Position numbers and translations under genes: made by a program. From assembly GCA_963829135.1 (NCBI GenBank), contig CAWHHO010000005.1:372001-436000 (forward strand): a stretch of DNA of 64,000 nucleotides, written 5' to 3'. Below, piece after piece: positions 44,705 through 53,467 of the stretch (position 1 is its first letter; every line of letters begins with the position of its first letter). The stretch is from Kumtagia sp963829135 (GTDB lineage: Bacteria; Pseudomonadota; Alphaproteobacteria; Rhizobiales; Rhizobiaceae). The notes beneath the pieces are model-generated. The model was not told where the DNA came from, made no database searches, and saw only the letters and a list, made by a program, of their open reading frames with translations.

Positions 44705-45445
44705 TTGTCAGTTCTCGAGTTGGAAAACATATCCAAGCATTTCGGGGCCATTCATGCGGTCAACGGCGTTTCGCTCAAGATCGAACCTGGCGAAGTCGTC
44801 GGCCTGATGGGCGATAACGGCGCCGGCAAATCCACCGTGGTCAAGATGATCGCCGGCAATTTTCGGCCCAGCGAAGGCATTATCAAGATGGACGGGCGAG
44901 AGCTCCTCATGAACAGGCCGATCGATGCTCGTCATCACGGCATCGAGATCGTGCACCAGGATCTGGCGCTCTGCGACAACCTGACCGCCGCCGCCAATGT
45001 CTTTCTCGGTCGCGAGTTGCGTAGGGGTTTCGGCCCGGTCAGGATTCTCGACTACGGCCAGATGTATCGGCGCGCCGGCGAAATTTTCAAGGAACTGAAG
45101 TCGGAGACGCGCCCGCGCGACCTCGTCAAGCAGATGTCGGGCGGCCAGCGGCAGGCGGTAGCGATTGCCCGCACCCGGCTTTCCGATGCCAAGATCGTGC
45201 TGATGGACGAACCGACTGCGGCCATCTCGGTGCGCCAGGTTGCGGAGGTGCTGAACCTGATCCGCCGCCTGCGCGACCAGGGCATCGCAGTCGTGCTGAT
45301 CAGTCACCGAATGCCCGACGTGTTCGACGTCGGCGACCGTGTCATTGTGCTGCGCCGCGGCCGAAAGGTAGCCGACAAGCGCATTGCCAACTCATCCCCC
45401 GAGGAAGTGACCGGGCTGATCACCGGCGCCATAGAACAGGTTTAG
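44705..45445 (+). CDS. Sugar ABC transporter ATPase (single cassette)
   Basis: A 246-residue ATPase of the ribose/fructose-type importers. Walker A GDNGAGKST, Q-loop IVHQDLAL, signature MSGGQRQAVAIART, Walker B IVLMDEPTAAI (the usual final Leu is Ile), H-loop ISHRM. Only one cassette is present, as in FrcA of rhizobia, instead of the two of RbsA, so it should work as a homodimer. TTG 44705 is preferred, with GGGAGG 8 nt upstream; GTG 44675 is the alternative. The permease starts 4 nt after the stop. Confidence 0.9.
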   Translation: MSVLELENISKHFGAIHAVNGVSLKIEPGEVVGLMGDNGAGKSTVVKMIAGNFRPSEGIIKMDGRELLMNRPIDARHHGIEIVHQDLALCDNLTAAANVFLGRELRRGFGPVRILDYGQMYRRAGEIFKELKSETRPRDLVKQMSGGQRQAVAIARTRLSDAKIVLMDEPTAAISVRQVAEVLNLIRRLRDQGIAVVLISHRMPDVFDVGDRVIVLRRGRKVADKRIANSSPEEVTGLITGAIEQV

Positions 45446-45449
45446 ACCA

Positions 45450-46451
45450 ATGGCCGCGACGCTCGAACAGACAATTGAAAAGCAGGAGCACACCTGGCTC
45501 ACCCGTATGCTTACCAGCCAGACCTTTTGGGTTGTCATCTCCATATTGCTCGCCTGTTTGTTCCTGTCCTTCGCGACCAACTCCTTCGCTACGACAAACA
45601 ACCTGTTCAACATCACGCGGAACATCACCTTTGTGGCCATAGTCGCGCTCGGCATGACGCTGGTCATCATCACTGGAGGCATCGACCTGTCGGTCGGCTC
45701 CGTGCTGTGCCTGTGTTCCATGGTGCTGGCGGTGACCATGCACGCCGGCTATTCGCTGGAGGTCGGGATCCTCGCGTCATTGGGCACTGCGCTGCTCATT
45801 GGCGCCTTCAACGGTGTACTGATTGCCTATCTCGGCTTCCCGCCCTTTGTCGTGACCCTGGGTATGTTGTCAATCGCCCGCAGCCTCGCGATGGTCGCCT
45901 CCAACAATACCGTCGTCTTCCAGTTTGGCCCCGACCACGACAAATTGCTGGCTATCGGCGGCGGCACGTGGATATTCGGAATTGCCAACCCCGTACTGTT
46001 CATGGTGATCCTTGCCTTGCTCACAGGCTTCGTGCTGCGCTGGACCCGCTTTGGCCGCCATGTTTTCGCAATCGGCGGCAATGAGCACGCGGCGACGCTG
46101 ACGGGGGTGCCGGTAAAGCCCATCAAAGTGGCGGTCTACATGATCTCCGCGCTCTCGGCCGGCATAGCCGGCATCATCCAGACCGGTTGGCTCGGCGCGG
46201 TCACCACCAACATCGGCGCCGGGATGGAGTTGCAGGTTATCGCGGCCGCTGTTATCGGCGGAGCGAACCTGGCCGGCGGCGTCGGCACCGCCTTTGGCGC
46301 CCTGGTGGGCGCAGCGCTCATCGAGATCATCCGCAACAGTCTCGGTCTCCTCGGCGTCAACGCCTTCTGGCAAGGCACCTTTATCGGCGGCGCAATTATT
46401 CTCGCCGTGCTGTTCGAACGTGTCCGCAATTTGCGCAGGCTCAACCGCTGA
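45450..46451 (+). CDS. Sugar ABC transporter permease (RbsC type)
   Basis: A 333-residue polytopic membrane protein of the RbsC/BPD_transp_2 family. Helices are obvious along the length; family motifs are ALGMTLVIITGGIDLSVGS, FPPFVVTLGMLSIARS, and GRHVFAIGGNEHAATLTGVPV, with AAAVIGGANLAGGVGT near the end. It would import the sugar captured by the divergent binding protein using the ATPase encoded 4 nt upstream. Confidence 0.93.
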   Translation: MAATLEQTIEKQEHTWLTRMLTSQTFWVVISILLACLFLSFATNSFATTNNLFNITRNITFVAIVALGMTLVIITGGIDLSVGSVLCLCSMVLAVTMHAGYSLEVGILASLGTALLIGAFNGVLIAYLGFPPFVVTLGMLSIARSLAMVASNNTVVFQFGPDHDKLLAIGGGTWIFGIANPVLFMVILALLTGFVLRWTRFGRHVFAIGGNEHAATLTGVPVKPIKVAVYMISALSAGIAGIIQTGWLGAVTTNIGAGMELQVIAAAVIGGANLAGGVGTAFGALVGAALIEIIRNSLGLLGVNAFWQGTFIGGAIILAVLFERVRNLRRLNR

Positions 46452-46630
46452 CCTGCCGACGACAGGAATTGCGGACGAGGCACATTTCGTCGACGAGGCT
46501 CCCGTCGGCTCCGCAGGTTGGCGCATTGCGCCTTGGATTCTTGCCTGCATTGTTGACGACGCGCAGGTGCTGTAAATACCTATTGGTGTCAGGACAGATT
46601 TGACCTTTCTTATTGCGACGGAGGTAGTCG

Positions 46631-47140
46631 ATGTCCGTCAATGATACACGTGTCCGCAAGATCATTAACGACGCAATCTCGAAGGCCGGTAACAACGGGG
46701 ATCTGTGCTGCGGGAGCATTCGCCAGGCCTGGGTTAACCTGAAGCGGTGGCGCGATCTGCCTCCTGCACCCGGAGCAGAGCCGAATTCGCTCGATCTCGA
46801 TGTTGCAGCTGCTGAAAACTATATGTTCGCCAGAGCATGTGTTTGTGAGGGATTCGTGAATCGCTTTCAGATGAACAGCGTCGCACTCGTCTACTACACC
46901 ACCAAATTGATGGGCGTGGATATGGCGACGAGTGGCAATCCGCAATCCGAACCAGACGTGGCTGTCCTTGGCTGGGGAGGCATTGGCTCGGAAGAAGGTG
47001 AAGCCGACCGAGAGCGTTGCAATCCAAACGCCGATCCCCCCTGGTGGCGTCCGGTCAGCGAGATAATGGGCGAGAGCGACAGCTACTACATAAAAGTGGG
47101 CGGTGCTCCGGGTACAGCTTACTCACCGCCTGCCCCATAG
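46631..47140 (+). CDS. Orphan hypothetical protein, 169 aa
   Basis: A 169-residue soluble protein with no signal peptide or membrane helix and no family I recognise. ATG 46631 has a good ribosome site, GGAGGT. It contains paired cysteines (GDLCCGSIRQAW, and ACVCEGFVNRF), several Trp residues, an acidic mid-region and a Pro-rich C-terminus (GAPGTAYSPPAP). It stands 180 bp after the sugar permease in what appears to be an accessory stretch, convergent with the ProQ-like gene. Confidence 0.65.
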   Translation: MSVNDTRVRKIINDAISKAGNNGDLCCGSIRQAWVNLKRWRDLPPAPGAEPNSLDLDVAAAENYMFARACVCEGFVNRFQMNSVALVYYTTKLMGVDMATSGNPQSEPDVAVLGWGGIGSEEGEADRERCNPNADPPWWRPVSEIMGESDSYYIKVGGAPGTAYSPPAP

Positions 47141-47184
47141 AAAGCAAACGCAAGCCTGGATCAAACTGCGCCATTTGCCCCGCG

Positions 47185-47688
47185 TCAAGTCTTGTCGGGC
47201 TTAGTCTTCGGCAACTGCTCCAGCTGCAGGGCGGTCAGTCGTTCTTCAGCGTACGCCCTCTGGTCCGCCGTGGGCGGTCCAATTTCAACACCGTCGAGGT
47301 TCATGCGCACGACACCGGCGGCCACGGCACGATGATAGGCCTCGCGGTGCACAAGGAACTTTATGAAAGAGTTCAGGAGGCCACGCTGGTCCTCGGTATA
47401 GCCGTGGGCCTTGCACCAAGCCGGCAACTGCTTACGCGTGTTCGTCGCCAGCGGTGTCGGCTGCCCGCCGAAATATCGCTTGATCGGCTCCGGCAGGTCG
47501 AGATTGGCGTCGATTACTCTCTGCCTTAGCTTCTGAAAATATCCGGGCAATTTGGCTACTCTAGGTTTCGCTCTCGCTGTACGCCCGCCGGCTCCTCGCC
47601 GGCCGACGAGCGGTTGATCCCGCCGTCGCGGAACATCTTTGGCCAAAGTGTCGCCCACGTCCACCAACTCAATGCTCCGGTACGACAA
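47185..47688 (-). CDS. ProQ/FinO-domain RNA-binding protein
   Basis: A protein of up to 167 residues; residues about 75-155 align with the ProQ/FinO fold: TPLATNTRKQLPAWCKAHGY, LLNSFIKFLVHREAYHRAVAAG and VVRMNLDGVEIGPPTADQ, matching the core and the R-x-DLDG turn of ProQ. Such proteins bind structured small RNAs or mRNA 3' ends, or control plasmid antisense RNA. The N-terminal 50 residues are basic and low-complexity. The longest start is TTG 47688 without a clear ribosome site, so the true N-terminus may be 10-25 codons further in. No plasmid gene is nearby. Confidence 0.72.
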   Translation of the reverse strand: MSYRSIELVDVGDTLAKDVPRRRDQPLVGRRGAGGRTARAKPRVAKLPGYFQKLRQRVIDANLDLPEPIKRYFGGQPTPLATNTRKQLPAWCKAHGYTEDQRGLLNSFIKFLVHREAYHRAVAAGVVRMNLDGVEIGPPTADQRAYAEERLTALQLEQLPKTKPDKT

Positions 47689-48136
47689 AAATCATTCAGA
47701 CCGACACAGGTCTTGCGCAAACCTGCCCAGGAGTCGGTGAGCGCTGGTCGCTTAAAGAAGCGTTCGGTGGTCGATCAGAGCCGATGGCGGCGATTTCGTT
47801 CAACGAAGCCAGTCGGCGGTGCCCGTTGCCGAACGAGTCACCAAGCGGGGGGCGCAAAGCTTCCTGACGTCTTTTGTGCGGCATCTGCACAAGCACCCTC
47901 TCGCGAGACGCGGCCAGCGACATCGGACAGGTTCCTTCGCTGAAGGATAGGCATTGCGTGAGGGGCGGTGAACTGGATGATCCTGGAACCAGCGTATGTG
48001 TGAATTGCCACAGATTGCGGAAACAAGAGGGTGTAGCCTCCGCTTGCAGAGATCGGCTGGCGTAACTGGTCCGTTCCTGATCGTACCGTGCTCGCTGTTT
48101 ATCGGTGCGAAACAGTACCCCTGAAGGGAGCGAAAC
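47689..48136. other. Intergenic, no confident gene
   Basis: About 450 bp. Short open frames on both strands have no ribosome site or family likeness. CTGAAGGGAG at 48121-48130 is the ribosome site of the next gene. Confidence 0.5.
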
Positions 48137-48253
48137 ATGAGATCGTTCAAAGCTTTCCTGATTTTTGGAGCCCTAACCGTCCTGGTCGGCTCGGTGACAC
48201 TGGCAACGCCTGAAGCATTTGCGCAGCAATGCCCGAATGGCGTTTGTCCCTAG
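48137..48253 (+). CDS. Secreted 38-residue peptide
   Basis: A 38-codon frame starting MRSFKAFLIFGALTVLVGSV with GAAGGGAG 6 nt upstream. Residues 1-29 look like a cleavable signal peptide ending EAFAQ, leaving a mature peptide of about 9 residues, QQCPNGVCP, whose two cysteines could form a loop. The next gene, a polytopic membrane protein, begins 14 nt after the stop with its own ribosome site, so the two are very probably co-expressed. I do not recognise a family. Confidence 0.7.
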   Translation: MRSFKAFLIFGALTVLVGSVTLATPEAFAQQCPNGVCP

Positions 48254-48267
48254 AGGAGGACAATGCC

Positions 48268-49863
48268 ATGTCGGATCAATTCCTCTCGACCGAGTTCTTG
48301 TTCGGTGCCGCCGTGCTCGTGGCATATCAGTTCGCTAAGTTTAGCGAACTGAATTCTCTGGACCCGGATTTCGCTGCGCGCTCCGCGTCTATTCCAAATC
48401 TGCGAGCGATCGACTTCGCTGGCAAATTGACCTACTTCGCCACCCTGGTCGCGTTCCTGATTGCCACACTGCTTATTTATTTTGTCCTGTGCAGGGTCTC
48501 TCCAACCATCCTGCTCGGTTGGGCTCAAGTGTCCGGCGCGTCGCCAAACGAGGACCTCAAGAACTTCCTCGGCTCCGTCAACTATCCTCTCTACATCGCG
48601 GCCGCATACATCGGGTTTACGCAGCCAGGCATCCCTTTGCTGTCTAGTATCGGGAACGTGCAGCGGAACCTGTTTCATGCCTGGATGGGAGTCCCCACTC
48701 GGGTCATGAGCGCGTCGAGCTTTTTCGCCAACCAGATCTTCACGCGCAGTCCGGACAACCGCCGGTTGGCCAAAGAACTGCAGGTGTTGATAAGCGACGC
48801 GTGGGTGCAGCGCATAGACGCTTACGCCGACGCGGACTTCTATCGGGCCTATCTCACCCGGCTGAAGTTGGACGATGAAGCCGAGCTTATGAAGGGCACG
48901 CGACGGGAGCTGAAAATTCTTACGCGACAACTCGTCGATGTTGCCTCACTCGCAACTGTGCGGGAAAGCGGCGTGGCGTCCCTCGGCCGGTTAGCCGACG
49001 ACCTGGGCGTTTCCATGATTACGAATTACGGCTGGGCGAAGGCCTTTCTCGCCGGTGGAACGTTGTTCTTCATCGGAATGACTTTTCTTTGGAACCTCAT
49101 TCCTGCGTTCGACCGGCCGGCCGCGCTGATCCTCAGCCCAGGGGCCAAGTATGACTTCTGGCCGAGCAGTCTCGCATTCTCCGGCCAGTACCTCATGTCG
49201 CAGGCTGGACCGATATTTCTGGCGACCGGAGTGGCCCTGGCGACATGGACGAGCGCTTTTGGCCGAGCCAAGGCCACTGTCAACAAGCCTCAGGCCGTTC
49301 CTGGACTAGCAGCGCATTTCAGCCGCTATGCTGGCCTCTTCGCCGTTACCGTCATTGGCATCGTCTTTTTTGACGTTTTCCAGGCTTTCTTTGACTACGG
49401 AGCCTACAGGAATGGGACGACGAGCGACTTCTTGAGCTTCGTTCAACTCAACCTGCCATTCTACCTACTGCACTCGTTCATATCGCTCTTCGTTTGCTTT
49501 ATGCTGCTGCTCTATATGGACGACCAAGCGCAGCCCGGGAATTGGCGGACTGCGTCTACAATCTCCATGCTCGTGGTGGGGGTGGCATTCGCGTCGCTTT
49601 TCTATGCGGCCGCGCAGGTGCAACATAAATTCCAGATACCCTTCGGTCCGAACGGCGCGGACCTGGCCGTCCTGATGGTCGTCATCAACGTATCGGCAGC
49701 ACTGATGGCATTCGCGTGCGCGGCTCTTTGCAAGCGTCAGACGGTAGCATCGCCTAACGATCCGCAGTCGCCGGTCCGGCAAGACCCGACTCCGACGACT
49801 GTGCGGACCGGGAGGGTGTATGTGGACGCCGCGCTGGCTCCTGCCGTCCCCGTCAGCGAGTAG
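48268..49863 (+). CDS. Polytopic membrane protein, unknown
   Basis: A 531-residue protein with about nine predicted membrane helices. Two early helices (FLFGAAVLVAYQFAKF and TYFATLVAFLIATLLIYFVLC) are followed by a large soluble region (residues 140-260, charged, with ADADFYRAYLTRLKLDDEAEL), then a helical bundle from residue 265 to 500 and a Pro/Ala-rich cytoplasmic tail. ATG 48268 has GAGGAGG 8 nt upstream; an upstream in-frame start inside the peptide gene is unlikely. No transporter or enzyme motif was recognised. It follows the secreted-peptide gene. Confidence 0.75.
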   Translation: MSDQFLSTEFLFGAAVLVAYQFAKFSELNSLDPDFAARSASIPNLRAIDFAGKLTYFATLVAFLIATLLIYFVLCRVSPTILLGWAQVSGASPNEDLKNFLGSVNYPLYIAAAYIGFTQPGIPLLSSIGNVQRNLFHAWMGVPTRVMSASSFFANQIFTRSPDNRRLAKELQVLISDAWVQRIDAYADADFYRAYLTRLKLDDEAELMKGTRRELKILTRQLVDVASLATVRESGVASLGRLADDLGVSMITNYGWAKAFLAGGTLFFIGMTFLWNLIPAFDRPAALILSPGAKYDFWPSSLAFSGQYLMSQAGPIFLATGVALATWTSAFGRAKATVNKPQAVPGLAAHFSRYAGLFAVTVIGIVFFDVFQAFFDYGAYRNGTTSDFLSFVQLNLPFYLLHSFISLFVCFMLLLYMDDQAQPGNWRTASTISMLVVGVAFASLFYAAAQVQHKFQIPFGPNGADLAVLMVVINVSAALMAFACAALCKRQTVASPNDPQSPVRQDPTPTTVRTGRVYVDAALAPAVPVSE

Positions 49864-50070
49864 GTGGGCATCGTGCATTGGAAAGTCCGGACCATGCGTG
49901 CGTCCGCACTTTGCCGCAAACGGCCCGGGATCCCTCCGGGCCGTTGCCGATTGCACCGGCACAACGCGGACAATATGAAACCGCGACAGCTAGGGTGTCT
50001 ACGCGCGAAGCGTTTTCGATTAGGGATTCCCGACCGCAGGCCGTATAGTTCTCGGCAAAGCCCGCGGACA

Positions 50071-50745
50071 ATGCCTATGAGCGCTTCTCCGGCCTTCCTT
50101 GCGACATTGTGCGATTCCGATCTGGGAGCGCTGGCCGAGCGCTGGAACGTCCGCAGCTACCGGCGTCAGGAGCTTATCATCGCGCATGGCGATGAAAGCA
50201 GGGACGTGTTCTTCGTCCTCGACGGTCGCGCGCGTGCGACGCTCTTTTCGGCTAACGGCAGGGAGGTCGCGTACAGGGATATCCATCCGGGCGACATCTT
50301 CGGGGAACTGGCGGCGATCGACGGCAAGGCCCGCTCGGCCAGTGTCATCGCGATGGACCCGACGCGCGCATCTATCCTCTCGGCAGATGCGTTTCAGAGC
50401 CTTTTGAGCAGTCATCCCTCGATCAGCTGGGCCTTGCTCAAGCACCTTTCCGGCGGATTACGGCGGATGACCGATCGCGTCTTTGAGTTCAGCACGCTCA
50501 TGGTCAGGGAGCGGGTCGTCTGCGAGCTCCTGCGCCGGGCAGATAAGTCGGGGCTATCCGAGGGCGCGGTGGCCGTCATTCCCGTCCCGCGGCATATGGA
50601 ACTGGCGGCCGCAATCAGCACGCATAGAGAGGCGGTGTCGCGAGAGATGAGCCTTCTCGCCAAGAAAGGCCTGATCAAGCGGCGGGGCGACAACCTCCTT
50701 CTTAAAGACCGTGCAGCCCTGGAGGAGTTGACCGGCAGGGAATGA
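50071..50745 (+). CDS. Crp/Fnr-family regulator
   Basis: A 224-residue regulator with an N-terminal cyclic-nucleotide-binding-type beta-roll (LIIAHGDESRDVFFVLDGRA and IHPGDIFGELAAIDGKARSAS) and a C-terminal winged HTH (HMELAAAISTHREAVSREMSLL then AKKGLIKRRGDN). The phosphate-binding-cassette GELA-x6-RSAS is close to that of true cAMP binders, and no Fnr cysteines are present. ATG 50071 is chosen; the frame is open to 49864. It may regulate the membrane-protein unit upstream, but nothing proves it. Confidence 0.86.
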   Translation: MPMSASPAFLATLCDSDLGALAERWNVRSYRRQELIIAHGDESRDVFFVLDGRARATLFSANGREVAYRDIHPGDIFGELAAIDGKARSASVIAMDPTRASILSADAFQSLLSSHPSISWALLKHLSGGLRRMTDRVFEFSTLMVRERVVCELLRRADKSGLSEGAVAVIPVPRHMELAAAISTHREAVSREMSLLAKKGLIKRRGDNLLLKDRAALEELTGRE

Positions 50746-51121
50746 CCAACGGCCTATGGGGCCGACCCGGCGCGAACGGCATCGGGTGAATCAGGACGCC
50801 AACGCACGAGGTGATTGACAATTTCAGAACGTTGCTTGGACGGGCGGCCGCATAACGAAAGCGGCACCACCGCATCATGAGCCGATGCACTTATGGCTAC
50901 TGCCATCCTTCGCACCGTCCACACTGGGCGCGTCCGCAGCACTGAGCATCTCAGGTCAAGAGGCCAGCGTGGCACGTCAACGGCATCAGGTGAAGAGCCA
51001 AGATTCCCAAACAACTAAGGACTGATGCGCAGTGCGCTGACAAGCGCGAAGTTGAACAGGGCGCCCGACGGCTTCTGCGCCACCTCGGTGAAGTCCGCGA
51101 TTCAAGAACGCGTTGCGTGAC
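50746..51121. other. Intergenic, no gene seen
   Basis: About 375 bp with only short, unsupported frames. A weak GGCC-rich hairpin just after 50750 may end the Crp/Fnr transcript. Confidence 0.45.
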
Positions 51122-51208
51122 TCACGCCCAATGAGAAATGACCGTGGCAAATATTACCACCGCGGCGATGAGGGCAATGCCGAATCCAATATCGGTAATT
51201 TTTTTCAT
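51122..51208 (-). CDS. Tiny membrane peptide, 28 aa
   Basis: A 28-residue frame from ATG 51208: charged start MKKITD, then a single hydrophobic helix (IGFGIALIAAVVIFATVI) and SHWA. Such one-helix peptides occur widely in rhizobia, some acting as regulators of membrane complexes or as toxins. The ribosome site is weak, so the call is tentative. Confidence 0.45.
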   Translation of the reverse strand: MKKITDIGFGIALIAAVVIFATVISHWA

Positions 51209-51644
51209 GACGACTATCCGTCGCGTTATCGTTGGCCCGAACCCGCAGAATCGCGCAGCACGCAGCACGATGCATGTCGGGTAAAGCCTGCAAAAGCTAC
51301 GCAAGCTCCCTCAATTTGGCTTTAGCTGATGTCAAAACGCGCCTGGCATCCGAAATGACTACACCTGCATATCGCGCGAGCGTATCCAACCTATCCGGAA
51401 ACTCGCGGGCGCGGCGCTTGCCGCCAAGCTGCGTGACCGTGATGCCGGTAGCGGCCAGCTTCCCGTATCTTTTTGGCAGATGGGTCGCAGGTATCGTCGG
51501 CTATTTCTCAGGCCGGGTCACCACCCAGAACGTAGAGGCTCAACAAACTCGTCCCAGTCGCCGCGGTATCCCCAATGGCCAAGTCGGTTATTGTCATGAT
51601 AGTTCTCAGGTTGAAGGTCAATGGTGGGACGCAGAGAGGTCGGG
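51209..51644. other. Intergenic, no confident gene
   Basis: About 435 bp. A 150-codon plus-strand frame covers it but has biased, low-likelihood composition and runs into the lipoprotein gene out of frame; I do not call it. Confidence 0.45.
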
Positions 51645-51929
51645 ATGTTTTCGAAGATGGCGATGGCGACGTGCCTCGCGCTAACCGCGTCAGGGTGCGT
51701 CTACCCGAACTATGTGGCCTCACGGGAGATGGCTTATAGGGATTGCAACGAGAAGACTTCCATTGAATGGGCGGACAAGCACTCGCACGGACCATCCGCA
51801 ACGGAGCTCGGTCTGGAAGTAGAGCAAAAGTGCCGCAATGAGGCGAGGCTCGACGTGTCGCTAAACAACCAACTCCTCACCGCGCTTGAAAACGCTACCC
51901 GGATCGAGAGCGCGAGCCTATCGAGATAA
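51645..51929 (+). CDS. Small putative lipoprotein, 94 aa
   Basis: A 94-residue protein starting MFSKMAMATCLALTASGC, a lipoprotein-type signal with C18 as lipid site. The mature part is polar and helical with two more cysteines (AYRDCNEKTS and VEQKCRNEA). GAGAGG lies 7 nt before ATG 51645. No family recognised; it probably sits in the outer or inner membrane. Confidence 0.65.
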   Translation: MFSKMAMATCLALTASGCVYPNYVASREMAYRDCNEKTSIEWADKHSHGPSATELGLEVEQKCRNEARLDVSLNNQLLTALENATRIESASLSR

Positions 51930-52144
51930 CTAAGAAGACGGCTATGACCGCTCTGTTCAATCATGATCCGCTGTCACTACGAGTGACGAGGCACACCCGC
52001 CGGCGCGACTGGCGAGAGAGCCAAGAATAGTTGTATTGAGATGCCAGATACCAAGTGGAAACCGAACTAGCTTCTGCCCGCTCCCAGGACAACGATGACC
52101 CAAGCACTTGAGGCGGCACGTCAACTCGTGATTCCGCTCTTTTT

Positions 52145-52579
52145 CTACGCCAATTCCACCTCGCCTTGATCCTCTCCGTCCCAGTACTGAAGGCGGGTGG
52201 CGCGCACCTTTATAAGAACCAGGCCGGGGGTTTCAACGCCTTCAGGGAACCAATTCTCAAGCCCATCTACCCAATGAGCCTCAAATGAAGATCGCTCCTT
52301 CACGAGGCTCGCTTCACCCTGAATCGCAACGAACAGTCCCGGAGCGTCCCCTGCAGGCTTCGCGGTCAGAGTGAGCGACACGTTAGGATCCATAACAATA
52401 TCCAGGACTTTCTTTGTGTCTTCGAAGCTGAAGAACCAAGAGTCCCCATCATATTCAACATCTCCGTTGTTACTCATCGGCCTGCTCGCCAACTGCCCTC
52501 CCTCGCTTCGGGTAGAGAGCATGCAGAAATCGATATCTCTCATTTTCTGGGACAACTGGCTGAGTGTTTTGCCTGTCAT
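52145..52579 (-). CDS. PNPOx-like general stress protein
   Basis: A 144-residue protein of the pyridoxamine-5'-phosphate-oxidase-like, FMN-binding split-barrel family, general-stress-protein 26 type. Visible segments are MRDIDFCMLSTRSEGGQLASRPM, SWFFSFEDTKKVLDIVMDPNVSLTL and FVAIQGEASLVKERSSFEAHW. Such proteins bind FMN/FAD and are induced under salt or oxidative stress in many bacteria. Stand-alone gene near other stress-type genes. Confidence 0.87.
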   Translation of the reverse strand: MTGKTLSQLSQKMRDIDFCMLSTRSEGGQLASRPMSNNGDVEYDGDSWFFSFEDTKKVLDIVMDPNVSLTLTAKPAGDAPGLFVAIQGEASLVKERSSFEAHWVDGLENWFPEGVETPGLVLIKVRATRLQYWDGEDQGEVELA

Positions 52580-52841
52580 GGGATATCCTTTTCATTTCCG
52601 AAGATCGTCAGATGATGCGGTCTAACGCGGAAGCGGCGGCACTCGTTGCATCTTAAAAGCCACTTGGAAGCTAGGCGGCGCTGACCGGCGACGAAGGTAG
52701 AGGCGCGCCCAATGAAAAAGGAAAAGCCGATAGTGCCCGTAAGATCGGCATAGACAGTGTATGGCGCTCAGCTCTTCTCGAACCGAGCAACCAAAGCGTT
52801 CGCATTGCGTTTGTAGCTCGTTTTCGGAGGCGCGACGCGAT

Positions 52842-53259
52842 ATGAGCAACGAAGCCATGGCAGACCTTCACTCGGCCTTGATCGATGCGAACGAAGGTTA
52901 TGAAAAAGCGATCGATGAAGCGGAGGACAACAACATCCGCACGTTGTTTGAGCAGATGCATGAGCACCATCAACGGGCTCACACCGATCTACACCGAGCG
53001 CTTTTGGAACGCGGAGAACGAGCCGACGATACCGGTACGTTCCTGTCCGTCATCCACAGGACGGTGATCTCAGTGCGCTCCGTAGTCGCAGGCATAGACA
53101 AGAATTCTCTCTCTTCCTTTGCCGACGGTGAAGAACGCATCGCAGAAAAATATGAGGAAGCTATCGAGGTCGGAGACGGATGCTTCGGCGGTTTCAATGC
53201 TTCAGCGGCACAAGGCAGCACAAGCGGAGATGATCTCCAAAATGCGAAACTACGGCTAG
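52842..53259 (+). pseudogene. DUF2383 four-helix-bundle protein, one-base frameshift
   Basis: A ferritin-like PA2169-family protein: MSNEAMADLHSALIDANEGYEKAIDEAED and FEQMHEHHQRAHTDLHRAL, with the repeated E and H positions of the bundle. After YEEAIEVGD the frame is lost at GG 53178-53179; the next frame continues DASAVSMLQRHKAAQAEMIS and KMRNYG to a TAG at 53257-53259, giving a normal 138-residue protein. As written, translation instead runs to 53321 with an unrelated tail. One extra G explains it; sequencing error or recent mutation. Confidence 0.82.
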
Positions 53260-53467
53260 CCGACTTACGCCAGGCATTCTTCAGGCAAACCGCGTGGGCT
53301 TGCAGGCGCTCGTACGAATAATCGGCTCGCGATCCTTGTTGCACTTGAGCTGTGCGACGATGCCAGCGTGCTGTGCCCTCTGACGCCTAATGATGACAGT
53401 GGACAAGCCTTACTTCAACGCATGTGCCTTGGTTCCAGATGTAGCCGGCTTTGTATCTATGGTGGCG

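Noticed and set aside
47689..48136. Short frames on both strands between the ProQ-like gene and the secreted peptide
   Set aside because: Arg/Pro-rich low-complexity translations typical of non-coding GC-rich DNA.
50754..51014. 86-codon minus-strand frame as a gene or transposon relic
   Set aside because: No ribosome site, no transposase motif, no terminal inverted repeats nearby.
51232..51684. 150-codon plus-strand frame
   Set aside because: Composition unlike neighbouring genes, no ribosome site, and it overlaps the better-supported lipoprotein gene in a different frame.
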